DNA of 64,000 bases from Pseudomonas yamanorum (GCF_900105735.1 NZ_LT629793.1:5766001-5830000); one strand, 5' to 3'; positions 29,570 to 39,731 are shown, counted from the first letter of the stretch. The notes: generated from the sequence alone by a model not told the origin. Program-made: numbers and translations.

Positions 29570-30397
29570 TCAGTAGCCCTGTGGCATTTCACCCCGTGCC
29601 AGGCGCTGGTTGATGTTGGCGATCACCGCAGGCAGGTCGGTGATGGTGTCGATCATGTAGTGCGGGCGCGAGCCTTCGAACATGGCCTCGATGCGCGTGC
29701 GTTCGCTGGCGAGTGTGTCGGCGTCCAGGGCGCGGAACTGCTCGTAGGTCAGGCCCAGAGCGTTGCCTGAGCAGGTCAGCGCCACGGTCCACATGCCGGC
29801 GCGACGGCCTTCGAGAATGCCCGGCACGGTGTCGTCGATCTTCACGCAGGCCGCGACATCATCAATTCCGAGGGCGATCACGTTGGCCAGGGCCTGGGCT
29901 GGCCATGGGCGGCCGTTGGGTACTTCGTCGGTGGCGACCACGTGGTCGGCGACGTAGCCGTTGGTGGCGGCCAGTTCGACGACTTTGTCCATCACCTGCT
30001 TGGGGTAGCCGGAGCACGAGCCGATCTTGATCCCTTGCGTGCGCAGGTTGGCGATGGTGTCCAGGGCGCCGGGGATCAACGCCGAGTGCTCGGCGATTTT
30101 CTCGATCTGCAGCGGCATGAAGCGCTGGTAGATGGCGGTCACGTCATCGTCGGTTGGTGTGCGGCCAAAGGCCTTGCGATAGCGCTCGGCCACTTGCGGC
30201 TGGTCACACAGGGTGCGGATGTGGTCCCACTTGCCCATGCCCATCGGGCCGCGGGCTTCTTCGATGGAGACCTGCACGTCGAATTCAGCGAAGGCTTCGA
30301 CAAAAATCTGCGTGGGGGCGAACGAGCCGAAATCGACCACAGTGCCGGCCCAGTCGAGGATCGCGGCTTGAAGCTGGGTTGGGTTTGCGTAGTTCAT
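29570..30397 (-). CDS. phnX: Phosphonoacetaldehyde hydrolase
   Basis: 275 residues, HAD superfamily. Nucleophile Asp in [18 protein letters not shown] (about 15), Schiff-base Lys in [12 protein letters not shown] (about 55), and a C-terminal HAD Asp region [20 protein letters not shown]. It splits phosphonoacetaldehyde to acetaldehyde and phosphate in the cytoplasm, the second step of 2-aminoethylphosphonate (AEP) use. 27 bp downstream of phnW, the same operon. Confidence 0.96.
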   Translation of the reverse strand: MNYANPTQLQAAILDWAGTVVDFGSFAPTQIFVEAFAEFDVQVSIEEARGPMGMGKWDHIRTLCDQPQVAERYRKAFGRTPTDDDVTAIYQRFMPLQIEKIAEHSALIPGALDTIANLRTQGIKIGSCSGYPKQVMDKVVELAATNGYVADHVVATDEVPNGRPWPAQALANVIALGIDDVAACVKIDDTVPGILEGRRAGMWTVALTCSGNALGLTYEQFRALDADTLASERTRIEAMFEGSRPHYMIDTITDLPAVIANINQRLARGEMPQGY

Positions 30398-30424
30398 GGT
30401 TCAGATCCTGTGAGTAGTGGGCAG

Positions 30425-31534
30425 TCAGATGTCGAGCACGTTCATTTCTTGCAGCACCTCGGCCACCGCCGCGACAGCGGCTTGCATCTCGGCCTGGTTT
30501 ACATGGCCAATGCAGCCCACGCGGAAGGTTTCCACCTGGGTCAATTTGCCGGGATAGAGGATGAAACCCTTGGCCTTGACCCGCTCGTAGAACTCCTTGA
30601 ACTGGTAGCGCGGGTCTTTCGGCGCATGGAAGGTGACGATGATCGGTGCCTGGATCGCGGCAGGCAGGAAGCTGCGCAGGCCCAGTTCGGCCATGCCATC
30701 CAGCAGCGCCTGGCAGTTGTCGGCGTAGCGCTGGTGCCGGGCGGGCAGGCCGCCTTCTTCGTTGTATTGCAGCAGCGCTTCGTGCAGTGCGGCGACCACA
30801 TGGGTCGGCGGAGTGAAGCGCCACTGGCCGGTCTTGGCCATGTAGCTGTGCTGGTCGAACAGGTCCATCGCCAGGGAATGGCTGTTACCTTGGGCAGCGG
30901 CCAGCGCCCGCTTTTCAGCGAACACAAACCCCATCCCCGGTACGCCTTCCAGGCACTTGCCGGAGGCGGCGATCAGCGCGTCGAACGGCACTTCACGGGC
31001 ATCGATCGGCAGCGCGCCGAAGGAGCTCATGGCGTCGATGATCAGGCGCTTGCCGTGGCGTGCGATGACCTGGGCGATCTCGGGCAGCGGGTTCAGAATC
31101 CCGGTGCTGGTTTCGCAATGGATCAGTGCAATGTGGGTGATGCCCTTGTCGGCGTGCAGCAGGCGGTCGACGTCGGCGGCGGTAGTGGGTTCGTCTTCGG
31201 CGGTTTCAAAGGTACTGAACTCGCGGCCGAGCACTTCGCAGATCTTCGCCAGGCGTTTGCCGTAGGCACCGTTGATCAGCACCAGCACCTTGCCGTCCCG
31301 TGGCACCAGGGTGCCGATGGCCGCTTCCACGGCAAAGGTGCCGCTGCCTTGCAACGGCACGCAATGGTGACTGGCGGTGCCGTTGACGATCACCAGCAGT
31401 TGCTCGCAGAGGCTGGCGGTCAGTTGGTTGAAGCGGTCATCCCATGAACCCCAGTCGACCATCATGGCCTGGCGGGTACGGGCCGAGGTGGTCAAGGGCC
31501 CGGGGGTCAGCAGGATCGGCGCGGCAGTGCTCAT
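30425..31534 (-). CDS. phnW: 2-aminoethylphosphonate--pyruvate transaminase
   Basis: 369 residues from ATG at 31534 with a GAGGA site. Begins [21 protein letters not shown] (the PGP motif of the class V aminotransferases), with the PLP Lys in [17 protein letters not shown] (about 195). Converts AEP plus pyruvate to phosphonoacetaldehyde plus alanine, feeding PhnX. Divergent from a LysR gene 112 bp away. Confidence 0.96.
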   Translation of the reverse strand: MSTAAPILLTPGPLTTSARTRQAMMVDWGSWDDRFNQLTASLCEQLLVIVNGTASHHCVPLQGSGTFAVEAAIGTLVPRDGKVLVLINGAYGKRLAKICEVLGREFSTFETAEDEPTTAADVDRLLHADKGITHIALIHCETSTGILNPLPEIAQVIARHGKRLIIDAMSSFGALPIDAREVPFDALIAASGKCLEGVPGMGFVFAEKRALAAAQGNSHSLAMDLFDQHSYMAKTGQWRFTPPTHVVAALHEALLQYNEEGGLPARHQRYADNCQALLDGMAELGLRSFLPAAIQAPIIVTFHAPKDPRYQFKEFYERVKAKGFILYPGKLTQVETFRVGCIGHVNQAEMQAAVAAVAEVLQEMNVLDI

Positions 31535-31646
31535 TCGTGTGTCCTCGCAAAACAATGGGATGAAGTTACGGCGCCTAAATTGCAGTTTGGCTTGTCATCA
31601 ATCAAATTGTTTGTTGTTATGCGAGCTATCAGTGAGGCCGATAGCT

Positions 31647-32504
31647 ATGAACCTGTTTCAACTGCGTGCGTTTGATGCCGTAGCCCGCGAGGGCAGTTTT
31701 ACCCGGGCGGCCGAGCGGCTGTTCATCAGCCAGCCGGCGGTAACCGGGCATATTAAGGCGCTGGAGGAGCACTACCAGATTGCCCTGCTGCGGCGTACCG
31801 CGCGGCGGGTGGAGTTGACCGAAGAGGGCACCAAGCTGGCGGCGATCACCCGGGCGATCTTCGGCCTGGTGGAGGAGGCGCAGACCTTGCTGGAGGCCAA
31901 CCGGCAATTGCTTACCGGGCGCCTGGAAGTGGCGGCGGACGGGCCGCACATGGTCATGCCGATGCTGGCTAGCCTGCGGCAGCGGTATCCGGGGATTACC
32001 GTCAATTTGCGCCTGGGCAACGCTCAGGAAACCCTCGCGGCGTTGCTGTCGGAGCGCGCCGATGTGGCGGTGTTGACGGAGGTGGAGCCACGAAAGGGCC
32101 TGCATTTGCAGCCGTTGATCGAGTCCCGGATATGCGCGTTGGTGCCTGCCGGGCATCCTTGGTTGGCGGAGCCTGCGGGGATTCGGCTGGAGCAGTTGGA
32201 TCAGGTGATCATGGTGTTGCGTGAACCCAGCTCGATTACGCGGCGGACCTTCGACGATGCCTGCGCCCAGGCCGGTGTGCAGCCCAAGGTGTTGCTGGAG
32301 CTGGACAGCCGTGAGGCGGTGACGGAAGCAGTGGCGGCTGAATTGGGGGTTGGTGTGGTGTCGTCGATGGAAGTCAGCCGGGACCCGCGGGTGCATGCGA
32401 TTCCGATCCAGGGTGAGGGGCTAGTGAATCGGCATGTGATCGGGTGCATGGAGCGGCGGCGGGAGTTGCGGTTGATTCAGGCGTTTTTCGAGTTGGCGCC
32501 TTAG
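31647..32504 (+). CDS. LysR-family regulator, probably of phnWX
   Basis: 285 residues from ATG at 31647. HTH: NLFQLRAFDAVAREGSFTRAAERLFISQPAVTGHIKALEE. Divergent from phnW, the same arrangement as the PA1309-PA1310-PA1311 region of P. aeruginosa as I recall it, so likely the AEP-responsive activator. Effector domain follows from about residue 90. Confidence 0.87.
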   Translation: MNLFQLRAFDAVAREGSFTRAAERLFISQPAVTGHIKALEEHYQIALLRRTARRVELTEEGTKLAAITRAIFGLVEEAQTLLEANRQLLTGRLEVAADGPHMVMPMLASLRQRYPGITVNLRLGNAQETLAALLSERADVAVLTEVEPRKGLHLQPLIESRICALVPAGHPWLAEPAGIRLEQLDQVIMVLREPSSITRRTFDDACAQAGVQPKVLLELDSREAVTEAVAAELGVGVVSSMEVSRDPRVHAIPIQGEGLVNRHVIGCMERRRELRLIQAFFELAP

Positions 32505-32528
32505 AGGGTGTTGGCTCAAGGCCTAGTT

Positions 32529-32622
32529 GGCCCCTTCGCGGGCAAGCCCGCTCCCACATTCGACCACATTCCATCGGTAGAACTCGGTCAACTGTGGGAG
32601 CGGGCTTGCTCGCGAAGGGGCC
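32529..32622. repeat. REPIN
   Basis: Two REPs in tail-out orientation: GGCCCCTTCGCGGGCAAGCC ... and ... GGCTTGCTCGCGAAGGGGCC around a loop of about 35 bp, between two convergent LysR genes. Confidence 0.88.
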
Positions 32623-32629
32623 CTCAAAT

Positions 32630-33502
32630 TCACCGCAAACTTTCCCGCACAATCTCCAGAAAAGTCGCCACCACCCGCCGTGAACTCTGCTCTTTCAAAC
32701 ACACCAGGGTTTCCTTCATCCGCTGCGTACAGTCACGGATCGGCATCGCATACACCCGCGAATCGGCCCCAAACTCCGCAGCCGACACCACCCCCACGCC
32801 AATCCCCACCACCACCGCCTCCCGCGCGGCTTCGCGGCCTTCCACCTGGATCGCCGGGCGAATCCGCAGCCCGGCCTGGTGCATTTCCTGCTCCAGGGTC
32901 TGACGGGTCACCGAGCCGATTTCCCGCAACACCAGCGGCGTATCGTCCAGGTCCGCCAGGCAGATCGACTCACGGCTCGCCCACGGGTGGTTGCGGGCGA
33001 CAAACGCGAGCAATTGATCATCCGGCAATGGCAATGACAGCAGCCGCTCGTCGTCCACATCGCGCCCCAGCAGCGCCAGGTCGGCCTGGTAGTTGTAGAG
33101 GCGAAACAGCGATTCATCGGTGTTGCCGGTTTCGATCTTCACGCTGATGCCCGGGTACAGCTGGCAAAAGCGCGCGATCTGCGGCAGCACATGCACGGGC
33201 GCATCGACCGCGAGTGTCAGGGTGCCGGTTTGTAATGCCCGGGAATCCTGTAACAGCTCTTCGGCTTCCGCCGCGACCGCAAACAAGCGCTGGGTGATGC
33301 TCAACAGGCGCTCGCCAAGGTCGGTCAATCGTACTGAGCGTTTGTTGCGATGAAACAGCAGCACGCCGAAGCGTTCTTCGAGCTTGCGCACCTGGTCGGA
33401 AATGGCCGGCTGGCTGAGGAACAAGCGCTCGGCGGCGTGGGTAAAGCTGCCGTGGACGGCCACCGCATGAAAGGCTTTGAGTTGGGCGTGGGACACCGAC
33501 AT
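32630..33502 (-). CDS. Second LysR-family regulator of the phosphonate region
   Basis: 290 residues. HTH: VSHAQLKAFHAVAVHGSFTHAAERLFLSQPAISDQVRKLEERFG. Clearly paralogous to the LysR at 31647 (shared AAERLF-SQPA core and similar EGREA-REAV--GIGVGVVSA in the effector domain). Divergent from the MFS carrier 267 bp away, so it likely controls uptake while the first controls degradation. Confidence 0.87.
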   Translation of the reverse strand: MSVSHAQLKAFHAVAVHGSFTHAAERLFLSQPAISDQVRKLEERFGVLLFHRNKRSVRLTDLGERLLSITQRLFAVAAEAEELLQDSRALQTGTLTLAVDAPVHVLPQIARFCQLYPGISVKIETGNTDESLFRLYNYQADLALLGRDVDDERLLSLPLPDDQLLAFVARNHPWASRESICLADLDDTPLVLREIGSVTRQTLEQEMHQAGLRIRPAIQVEGREAAREAVVVGIGVGVVSAAEFGADSRVYAMPIRDCTQRMKETLVCLKEQSSRRVVATFLEIVRESLR

Positions 33503-33769
33503 CGCGAATCCTCTTACAAGCTCAGCTTATATTTGAAATACGATAAATCGATTTTACCTATTAGTCAGCCATTGCTTTGATAGCCCCCAGTCGCCGTAAG
33601 TCGAGTCCTCCACCTTCGGCGGCCATGGGTCTTCTGCGTGCTTACCAGCGGGACTCATCTGACCAATACCGCGCCTTTCCAAGCGCCGGTACTGCAGTGC
33701 TCAACAATAAAAATACAGGCGTTTGCTTTTCATTCTGCCGGCACACTCACACCCGAGGTCAGAACCACC

Positions 33770-35083
33770 ATGAATACTCCCTTGAGTAACATCAAGCGTT
33801 GGCGCGTGCAGATTTTCGCCATCACCTGGCTGGCGTACGCGGCCTTCTATTTCACCCGCAAAGCTTTTTCGGTGGCCAAACTGGGGATCGTCGACGACCC
33901 GAGTTTTCCGCTGGACAAGATGATGATGGCCAACCTGGATGGCATCTACCTGGCGGCCTACGCCGTTGGCCAGTTCACCTGGGGCATGCTTGCCGACCGT
34001 TTCGGGCCGCGTGTGGTGGTACTCGGCGGGTTGCTGATTTCCGCCGCCGCCGCCCTGGTGATGGGCACGTTTGCCACCTTGCCGATCTTTGTCACCTGCA
34101 TGTTGATCCAGGGCCTGGCCCAGTCCACCGGCTGGTCGGGGCTGTGCAAGAACCTTGGCAGTTTCTTCCCGGCGCAGCAGCGTGGGCGGGTGCTGGGGCT
34201 ATGGAGTTCGTGCTACGCCTTCGGCGGCCTGGTGGCGTCGCCGTTTGCCGGCTGGTGGGCGTATACGCTGATCGGCACCTGGCATGCAGCGTTTATCTCA
34301 AGTGCGGCCGTGGTCGCGGTGGTGGCGGTGCTGTTCTTCATTTTCCAGCGCAACACGCCACAGGATGTGGGATTGCCAGCGGTGGAACCGGAGCCGGAGC
34401 AGACCGCTGCCGAAAAGAGTGCCAGTGTGCTGGAGCCGTTGCGGGCCATCTTGCGCAACCGCACGGTGTTGACCCTGGGGCTGGCGTACTTTCTGTTGAA
34501 ACCGGCGCGTTACGCGATCCTGTTGTGGGGGCCGGTGATTGTGTATGAGCAGATGCCCTCGGTGGGCAAGGTCGGCGCAGCGATTGTGCCCACGGCGTTC
34601 GAACTGGCGGGGTTGCTGGGGCCGATCATGATCGGCATGGCGTCCGACAAACTGTTCGGCGCCCGGCGCATGCCGGCCTGTGTCCTCAGCCTGTTGGCGC
34701 TGACGGTGGCGCTGGCGTTGTTCATGGGCGCCTTGCACACCGGCAGCGTGGTGCTGGTGATGGCGTTGCTGTTTGTGATGGGCCTGACCCTGTATGGGCC
34801 GGACTCGATGATCAGCAGCACCGCCGCCATCGACTTCGGCACCGCCAAGGCTGGCGCGACGGCGGCGGGGTTCGTCAACGGCTGCGGTTCGGTGGGGGCG
34901 ATTCTTGGCGGCTTGTTGCCAGGCTACTTCGACACGGTCACGGTGTTTATCGTGTTTGCCGGCGCCGCGCTGTTTTCCTCGCTGGTGTTGATGCCGTACT
35001 GGAACGCCAGACCGGCGGTGCTGGCACAGGTGGGCGACTTCGTGCCCGACCGTGAGCGCGCAATCAATCCCTTGCGGACCTGA
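33770..35083 (+). CDS. MFS transporter, organophosphate:phosphate antiporter type (GlpT/UhpC/PgtP-like)
   Basis: 437 residues from ATG at 33770, about 12 helices. N-terminal region YAAFYFTRKAFSVAKLGIV resembles the Y-x-x-FYxxR-K-x-x-S signature of the OPA family, whose Arg binds phosphate groups. Next to phnWX and two LysR genes, so it may carry 2-aminoethylphosphonate or another phosphonate; that assignment is from context only. Its own divergent LysR is the likely regulator. Confidence 0.82.
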   Translation: MNTPLSNIKRWRVQIFAITWLAYAAFYFTRKAFSVAKLGIVDDPSFPLDKMMMANLDGIYLAAYAVGQFTWGMLADRFGPRVVVLGGLLISAAAALVMGTFATLPIFVTCMLIQGLAQSTGWSGLCKNLGSFFPAQQRGRVLGLWSSCYAFGGLVASPFAGWWAYTLIGTWHAAFISSAAVVAVVAVLFFIFQRNTPQDVGLPAVEPEPEQTAAEKSASVLEPLRAILRNRTVLTLGLAYFLLKPARYAILLWGPVIVYEQMPSVGKVGAAIVPTAFELAGLLGPIMIGMASDKLFGARRMPACVLSLLALTVALALFMGALHTGSVVLVMALLFVMGLTLYGPDSMISSTAAIDFGTAKAGATAAGFVNGCGSVGAILGGLLPGYFDTVTVFIVFAGAALFSSLVLMPYWNARPAVLAQVGDFVPDRERAINPLRT

Positions 35084-35192
35084 GGGGCATGGCCGGTTTT
35101 TTGGTGGATTAGAGTGTTTCAGCGCTATAAACTCTGCCCCCAAAGCGCCGGCCAGTAGACGTCTCGGCGCGATGGACAGAAGAGAGTGAGTC

Positions 35193-35900
35193 ATGGGCGC
35201 ACAGTGGAAAGTCAAACATAAAGAAGCGGCATCCAATGCCAAGGGCAAGATCTTCGGCAAGCTGGTGAAAGAGATCACCATTGCCGCCCGCAACGGTGCC
35301 GACACTGCCACCAACGCACATTTGCGCCTGGTGGTGGAGCAGGCCAAAAAGGCCTCGATGCCCAAGGAAACCCTGGAACGCGCGATCAAGAAAGGCGCCG
35401 GTCTGCTCGGTGAGACCGTGCAATACCACCGTGTGACCTACGAAGGTTTTGCCCCGCACCAGGTGCCGCTGATCGTTGAATGCGTGACCGACAACATCAA
35501 CCGCACCGTGGCGGAAATCCGTGTGGCGTTCCGCAAGGGGCAACTGGGTGCTTCGGGCTCTGTGGCCTGGGACTTCAACCATGTGGGCCTGATCGAAGCG
35601 TCGCCGGACAGCCCGGACGCCGATCCGGAAATGGCCGCGATTGAAGCCGGTGCCCAGGATTTCGAAGAAGGCGAAGAAGAGGGCACCACCCTGTTCATCA
35701 CCGAGACCACCGACCTGGACGCCGTGCAGAAAGCCTTGCCGGAGCAGGGTTTCACCGTGTTGTCGGCCAAGCTGGGCTACATCGCGAAGAACCCGGTGAG
35801 CGGTTTGAGCGATGAGCAGATGGCTGAAGTCGAAGCCTTCCTGGAAGGCTTGGACAACCATGATGACGTGCAGGACATGTTCGTCGGGTTGGCGGGTTAA
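35193..35900 (+). CDS. YebC/PmpR-family protein (YeeN-type)
   Basis: 235 residues, three-domain YebC fold: [28 protein letters not shown] at the N terminus, [28 protein letters not shown], and an acidic C-terminal domain. The N terminus differs from canonical YebC (MAGHSKWANIKHRK), matching the second paralogue (YeeN-type) many gamma-proteobacteria carry. Family members relieve ribosome stalling or act as DNA-binding regulators. Standalone gene. Confidence 0.9.
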   Translation: MGAQWKVKHKEAASNAKGKIFGKLVKEITIAARNGADTATNAHLRLVVEQAKKASMPKETLERAIKKGAGLLGETVQYHRVTYEGFAPHQVPLIVECVTDNINRTVAEIRVAFRKGQLGASGSVAWDFNHVGLIEASPDSPDADPEMAAIEAGAQDFEEGEEEGTTLFITETTDLDAVQKALPEQGFTVLSAKLGYIAKNPVSGLSDEQMAEVEAFLEGLDNHDDVQDMFVGLAG

Positions 35901-35927
35901 TCCTAACCGGATGTGAACTCGGCCCAA

Positions 35928-36018
35928 ATGTGGGAGCGGGCTTGCTCGCGAATACGGTGTACCAGCCAAGTATGTATTGACTGACACACCGTATTCGCGA
36001 GCAAGCCCGCTCCCACAT
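35928..36018. repeat. REPIN
   Basis: ATGTGGGAGCGGGCTTGCTC and its reverse complement face each other, with nested ATACGGTGTACC/ACACCGTAT complementarity; lies 4 bp from the end of the LRR-kinase gene. Confidence 0.9.
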
Positions 36019-36022
36019 GGGT

Positions 36023-37345
36023 TTAGCGAAGTTTGGAAGACTGCAACAGGGTTGTGATTGCCTCGAACCCAGGCCGGGCCAGCACCTCCGGCTGGCAGCA
36101 GTTATCCCGCAAGGCTTCCAGCGCCACGCGCTTTTCCTCGCTCAATCCCGTATCAATCCTTTCCAGCAGCTCCCCCAGCAACACGCCGAACGCGCGCACT
36201 TCTATACGCTGCAACGCGCGGGTTTCCTGGCTGTCGACCGTGGCGTGAAACGACGCGGCACCAAAGTCCCCCAGCAAACATTCACCGGCTTCATTCCACA
36301 GAATGTTATGGCCGTACAGATCGCCGTGGGTGATGCCTTGCTCGTGCAGGTGCGCCGCCACCGAAGCGATGCCCCGGGCCATGCGCAGCGCCACCTCCGC
36401 GCTGAAACGGGTGGTGGGCTCGTAGATATCCCGGGTGCACGACGCCAGGCTCGGCAAGGCCGCGAGGTTGCGGTAGCTCGGCTCGATCAGTTGCATCACC
36501 AGCGCCGCCTGGCCTTGGGGATGCTCGACCACCCGGCCTTCAACCTTGATCAGGTTGGCATGCAGTCCGGCGGCGATGCAGGCGTGCATTTCGTGCAGGG
36601 GCGAGCCGTCACTGGTAATGCTGCCTTTATAGAGTTTGACCGCCACCGCCTTGGCCGCCCCGTTTGGCGAGGTCCAGGACGCTTTGCGGATGATTCCGGA
36701 AGCGCCTTCCCCCAACACTTCGCCCAATTCCAGCTCGGACCAGGGAATGTTTGGCGTCGCGTCATGCCGGGCCTCTTCCACGGCCATCTCTACCGGGTTG
36801 CCGGCGTAGGCCAGCCAGGTCAGGCTCGGCAAGGTCAGCAGCCAGTCCGGCAAGCGGGTCAGGCGGTTGGAGGCGATGCGGATCAGTTCGAGGTTTTTGC
36901 ACTGGGCCAGGCTTTGCGGCAACTGCTCCAGATGGTTGCCGGCCAGCATCAGCTTTTGCAGCAAGGGCCGTTCACCCAGCTCCCTCGGCAACTGGCTGAT
37001 GCGGTTATCGGTGAGGATCAGCCAGCGCAACAGTGGCGGCAGCGACGCCGCCGGGACGCTGCTGATCTGGTTCGACTTGAAGCTGATCATGCTCAACTGC
37101 GCGCATTGACCCAGGCATTCCGGCACTTCGGTAAAGGCGTTTTCCGGACAGAACAGCACGCGCAGATGCGGCAGACGGTGCAGGTCATCCGGCAGGCTGC
37201 TGAGGGTGTTGCCGGAAAGGTTGAGGATTTCCAGGGAATCGGCCAGGTCGAAGATTTCCCGGGGGAACTCCGTCAGTCCACAGGACAGGTCCAGGCGCTT
37301 GATACCGGCCAACTGACCGGCCTTGAGTTGGGCAAGGGTATCCAT
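36023..37345 (-). CDS. Leucine-rich-repeat / Ser-Thr protein kinase fusion
   Basis: 440 residues from ATG at 37345 (a TTG at 37366 would overlap zapE). Residues about 10-200 hold seven or so LRRs of the L-xx-L-xx-L-x-L-xx-N-x-L type (LEILNLSGNTLSSLPDDL, LRWLILTDNRISQLPREL). Residues about 210-435 are a protein kinase-like domain: glycine loop LGEGASGIIRKA, Lys in AVAVKLYKG, catalytic loop ITHGDLYGHNILWN (HGD in place of HRD), and metal site GDFGAASF. All key residues are there, so it may be active. Cytoplasmic, no signal peptide. Follows zapE in an operon with a 10-bp gap. Target unknown. Confidence 0.85.
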   Translation of the reverse strand: MDTLAQLKAGQLAGIKRLDLSCGLTEFPREIFDLADSLEILNLSGNTLSSLPDDLHRLPHLRVLFCPENAFTEVPECLGQCAQLSMISFKSNQISSVPAASLPPLLRWLILTDNRISQLPRELGERPLLQKLMLAGNHLEQLPQSLAQCKNLELIRIASNRLTRLPDWLLTLPSLTWLAYAGNPVEMAVEEARHDATPNIPWSELELGEVLGEGASGIIRKASWTSPNGAAKAVAVKLYKGSITSDGSPLHEMHACIAAGLHANLIKVEGRVVEHPQGQAALVMQLIEPSYRNLAALPSLASCTRDIYEPTTRFSAEVALRMARGIASVAAHLHEQGITHGDLYGHNILWNEAGECLLGDFGAASFHATVDSQETRALQRIEVRAFGVLLGELLERIDTGLSEEKRVALEALRDNCCQPEVLARPGFEAITTLLQSSKLR

Positions 37346-37355
37346 GAACGGCGCG

Positions 37356-38471
37356 TCACTCGGCAATGGGGGCGTGAATGGCGCTCATGATAGCGGGTTG
37401 CGGCCCGATCTTCTGCAACTGCCCCAGGCGGCTGGCGGTGCGGGCCAAGTCGATGGCCTGGCCGCTGAGGGATTGTTCCAGCGGCTGCTCGCCGATCAGC
37501 ACCAGGTGTTTATCCTGGTCGTAGAGCACGTCCACCAGGTTGATGAACCGTTGTTGGGTGGCAATCGGGCACTCCGCCAGATGCGGCAGGCCGTCGATGA
37601 TCCAGCGGTCGTAGTCGCGGCACAGTTGCAGATAGTCCATGACCGCGGTCGGTTGTTCGCACAGGTCGCTGAAGCTGAAGGCGATGCTGCGACCCTGATG
37701 CCTGCGGGCAATCAGTTGCCGGGCACCCACCGCCAGGTTCAGTGGTGGGTGATCCACTGACGGCAGGCCCAGGGCCTCGCGCTGCGCAGATGTGCCGGGC
37801 CAGACGAACCGGCCTGCCGTAAAGCGCTGCTCGCCATGGGCTTGGGCCAGGCCGCGATAATCCTGGGGGGCACTGACTTCCATCACGTCCATGCGCGCAC
37901 TGATCAGCTCGATCACCGGCTTGAATCGCTGGTGATACAACGGGTTCGGCAACAGCCCGGCAGGCGGGTAATTGGAGGTCACCAGCACCCACACCCCGCG
38001 CCGGAACAGCGCCTTGAACAGGCGGCTGATCAGCATCGCGTCGCCGATGTCGTGCACGTGAAACTCGTCGAAGCACAGCACGCGGCAGCCATCGAGCAGT
38101 TCATCCAGGGTCACGCCCAGGGCATCGCGCTGCTGGCGATGGGTAAACATCCCCTGGTGCAGGCGGGCGAAAAAGTCGTGGAAGTGCATGCGCTGTTTCT
38201 CGGCAACCGGCAGTGCCTGGAAAAAACCGTCCAGCAGCCAGCTTTTGCCCCGGCCTACGGCGCCGTGCAGGTACAGGCTGCGGGTGGGGCGCCCGGCCAG
38301 CAGGTGGGCGGTTTGTCGGGCCATGTCCTCGATGACCTGCAACTGGCTGGGGCTGAGGGTATAGCCCTGTTGCCGGGCCTTGCCTTGAAAAAAAGCCGCG
38401 ATGCCGGGGTCGGCGTCGGTCGCCGCAGGTTTACCCAGCAACCGTTTGAGCAGGGGCGGTAAAGCAGCCAA
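37356..38471 (-). CDS. zapE: AFG1/ZapE-family ATPase
   Basis: 371 residues. Walker A LHGAVGRGKSWLLDGFF (about 70), Walker B RVLCFDEFHVHDIGDAMLI (about 130), then the family block WVLVTSNYPPAGLLPNPLYHQRF. ZapE-type ATPases associate with the division ring or, in mitochondria, with membrane protein turnover. The HFHDFFARLHQ block is also typical. Pseudomonads usually have another zapE near the rpsI/ssp region, so this may be the second copy; the symbol is by family. Operon with the LRR kinase. Confidence 0.87.
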   Translation of the reverse strand: MAALPPLLKRLLGKPAATDADPGIAAFFQGKARQQGYTLSPSQLQVIEDMARQTAHLLAGRPTRSLYLHGAVGRGKSWLLDGFFQALPVAEKQRMHFHDFFARLHQGMFTHRQQRDALGVTLDELLDGCRVLCFDEFHVHDIGDAMLISRLFKALFRRGVWVLVTSNYPPAGLLPNPLYHQRFKPVIELISARMDVMEVSAPQDYRGLAQAHGEQRFTAGRFVWPGTSAQREALGLPSVDHPPLNLAVGARQLIARRHQGRSIAFSFSDLCEQPTAVMDYLQLCRDYDRWIIDGLPHLAECPIATQQRFINLVDVLYDQDKHLVLIGEQPLEQSLSGQAIDLARTASRLGQLQKIGPQPAIMSAIHAPIAE

Positions 38472-38664
38472 TGTCAGTCACTCTGTATGTCGGTGGTCGC
38501 TCACTTTAGAGCGCCGGTTACGGTTTGACCAATAGAGAAGCACACCGCCAGCTATCTGGAAACGGCATGGCTGAATGGATCCAAAACAACGGCTTGACTG
38601 GCGGATTCCCCTCAAGTGACTAACCTCATACACAGCGGTCACCCCTGTATAAGGATTTGGGGCA

Positions 38665-39192
38665 GTGAAGGGACAAGCAGTCTTGGCAATCATGAGCGCG
38701 ATGCTCTGCAACACGGTTTATGGTGCACAGCTCCAGGTTGAGGTGCGCATCGACGTGCAGCGCGGTTGCCAGTTGGTCGGCACCACGCGTGAGGCCGGCA
38801 TCGAGCAGCTCGGCGTGCTGGATTTTGGCAGCGGCTCCCGCCTGGATGACCCGGCTGGCCCGTTGAGTGCAGCCTTGATCAGCCAGCGCCAGCCACGCCT
38901 GGAGTGCAACCCGGACACGCCGTATCAGATGCGCGTCGACGGCGGCCTGCATGGCGGCGTCGGCGAAGTGCGTTACCTGGGCGCCGCCGCCCCTTCGATC
39001 AAACCCATTCCCTACCGAATTTATGCCGACGCCGCGCGCCGCATCCCCTTGGCCGTGGACGTGCCGGTGAGCGGCCGCGTGCCCGATTCCGGCACGGTGG
39101 ACTTGCCACTTTACGGACGCATCGAGCCGCTCAAGGAAATCCCGGCGGTGGGGCGTTATTCCGACCTGCTCAAAGTGACGGTGACATGGTAA
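38665..39192 (+). CDS. Spore coat U-type pilin subunit 1 (archaic chaperone-usher pilus)
   Basis: 175 residues from GTG 38665 (AAGGA upstream) with a signal peptide ending TVYGA. One SCPU domain: first Cys in QRGCQLVG, second in LECNPDTPYQMRVDGG, ending VTVTW, the usual donor-strand-type C terminus. First gene of a seven-gene operon and overlaps the next by 7 bases (ATGGTAA). Confidence 0.83.
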   Translation: MKGQAVLAIMSAMLCNTVYGAQLQVEVRIDVQRGCQLVGTTREAGIEQLGVLDFGSGSRLDDPAGPLSAALISQRQPRLECNPDTPYQMRVDGGLHGGVGEVRYLGAAAPSIKPIPYRIYADAARRIPLAVDVPVSGRVPDSGTVDLPLYGRIEPLKEIPAVGRYSDLLKVTVTW

Positions 39193-39728
39193 GCCGCGCC
39201 CTGGCCTGCATCGCGCTGGGCGGCCTGTTGCTGCTGGCCGAGGACGCCCAGGCGGCGGTGGCCGGGCAGATTCACGCACGGCTGGTGATCACTGCCAGTT
39301 GTCAGGTGAGCAAGGGCACCGCCAGTGCGCCAGTGAGCCCGGATGGCGGCTCGGCCTTGCTGGATTTCGGCAGCCACGGACCCACCTGGGACAAGGGCCT
39401 GGGCGCCGGCATCAGCGATGGCGACAAGGCGGCGCTGGCGGTGTCCTGCAACCCGTCGGTGGTGAGCAGTTTCACCGTGACCATCGACGGCGGCGCCCAT
39501 GGTGACGGCGTCACCCGGCGCTTGAGCAATGGCCGGCAAACCATACCGTATCGGCTGTCGGCCGACCCCGCAGGCCGGAGCACTTACAGCATCGGCCAGC
39601 AACGCAATTTCGTCGTGACCAAGGGCGCACAGGTACCGATCCCGGTATTCGGCTCGGTGGTGGCGAATACCAGGGCCTTACCGGCCGGCATCTACACAGA
39701 CACCCTGACGGTGACTCTGGATTGGTAA
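39186..39728 (+). CDS. Spore coat U-type pilin subunit 2
   Basis: 180 residues starting MVSRALACIALGGLLLLAEDA, signal peptide cut near AQAA. SCPU domain with ITASCQVSKG, LDFGSHGPTWD, VSCNPSVVSSFTVTIDGG and terminal LTVTLDW. Translationally coupled to the previous gene (7-base overlap). Confidence 0.85.
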   Translation: MVSRALACIALGGLLLLAEDAQAAVAGQIHARLVITASCQVSKGTASAPVSPDGGSALLDFGSHGPTWDKGLGAGISDGDKAALAVSCNPSVVSSFTVTIDGGAHGDGVTRRLSNGRQTIPYRLSADPAGRSTYSIGQQRNFVVTKGAQVPIPVFGSVVANTRALPAGIYTDTLTVTLDW

Positions 39729-39731
39729 AAC

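Noticed and set aside
38478..38664. Short ORF MAEWIQNNG... upstream of the pilus operon
   Set aside because: Only 18 codons, no ribosome site; more likely leader or promoter sequence.
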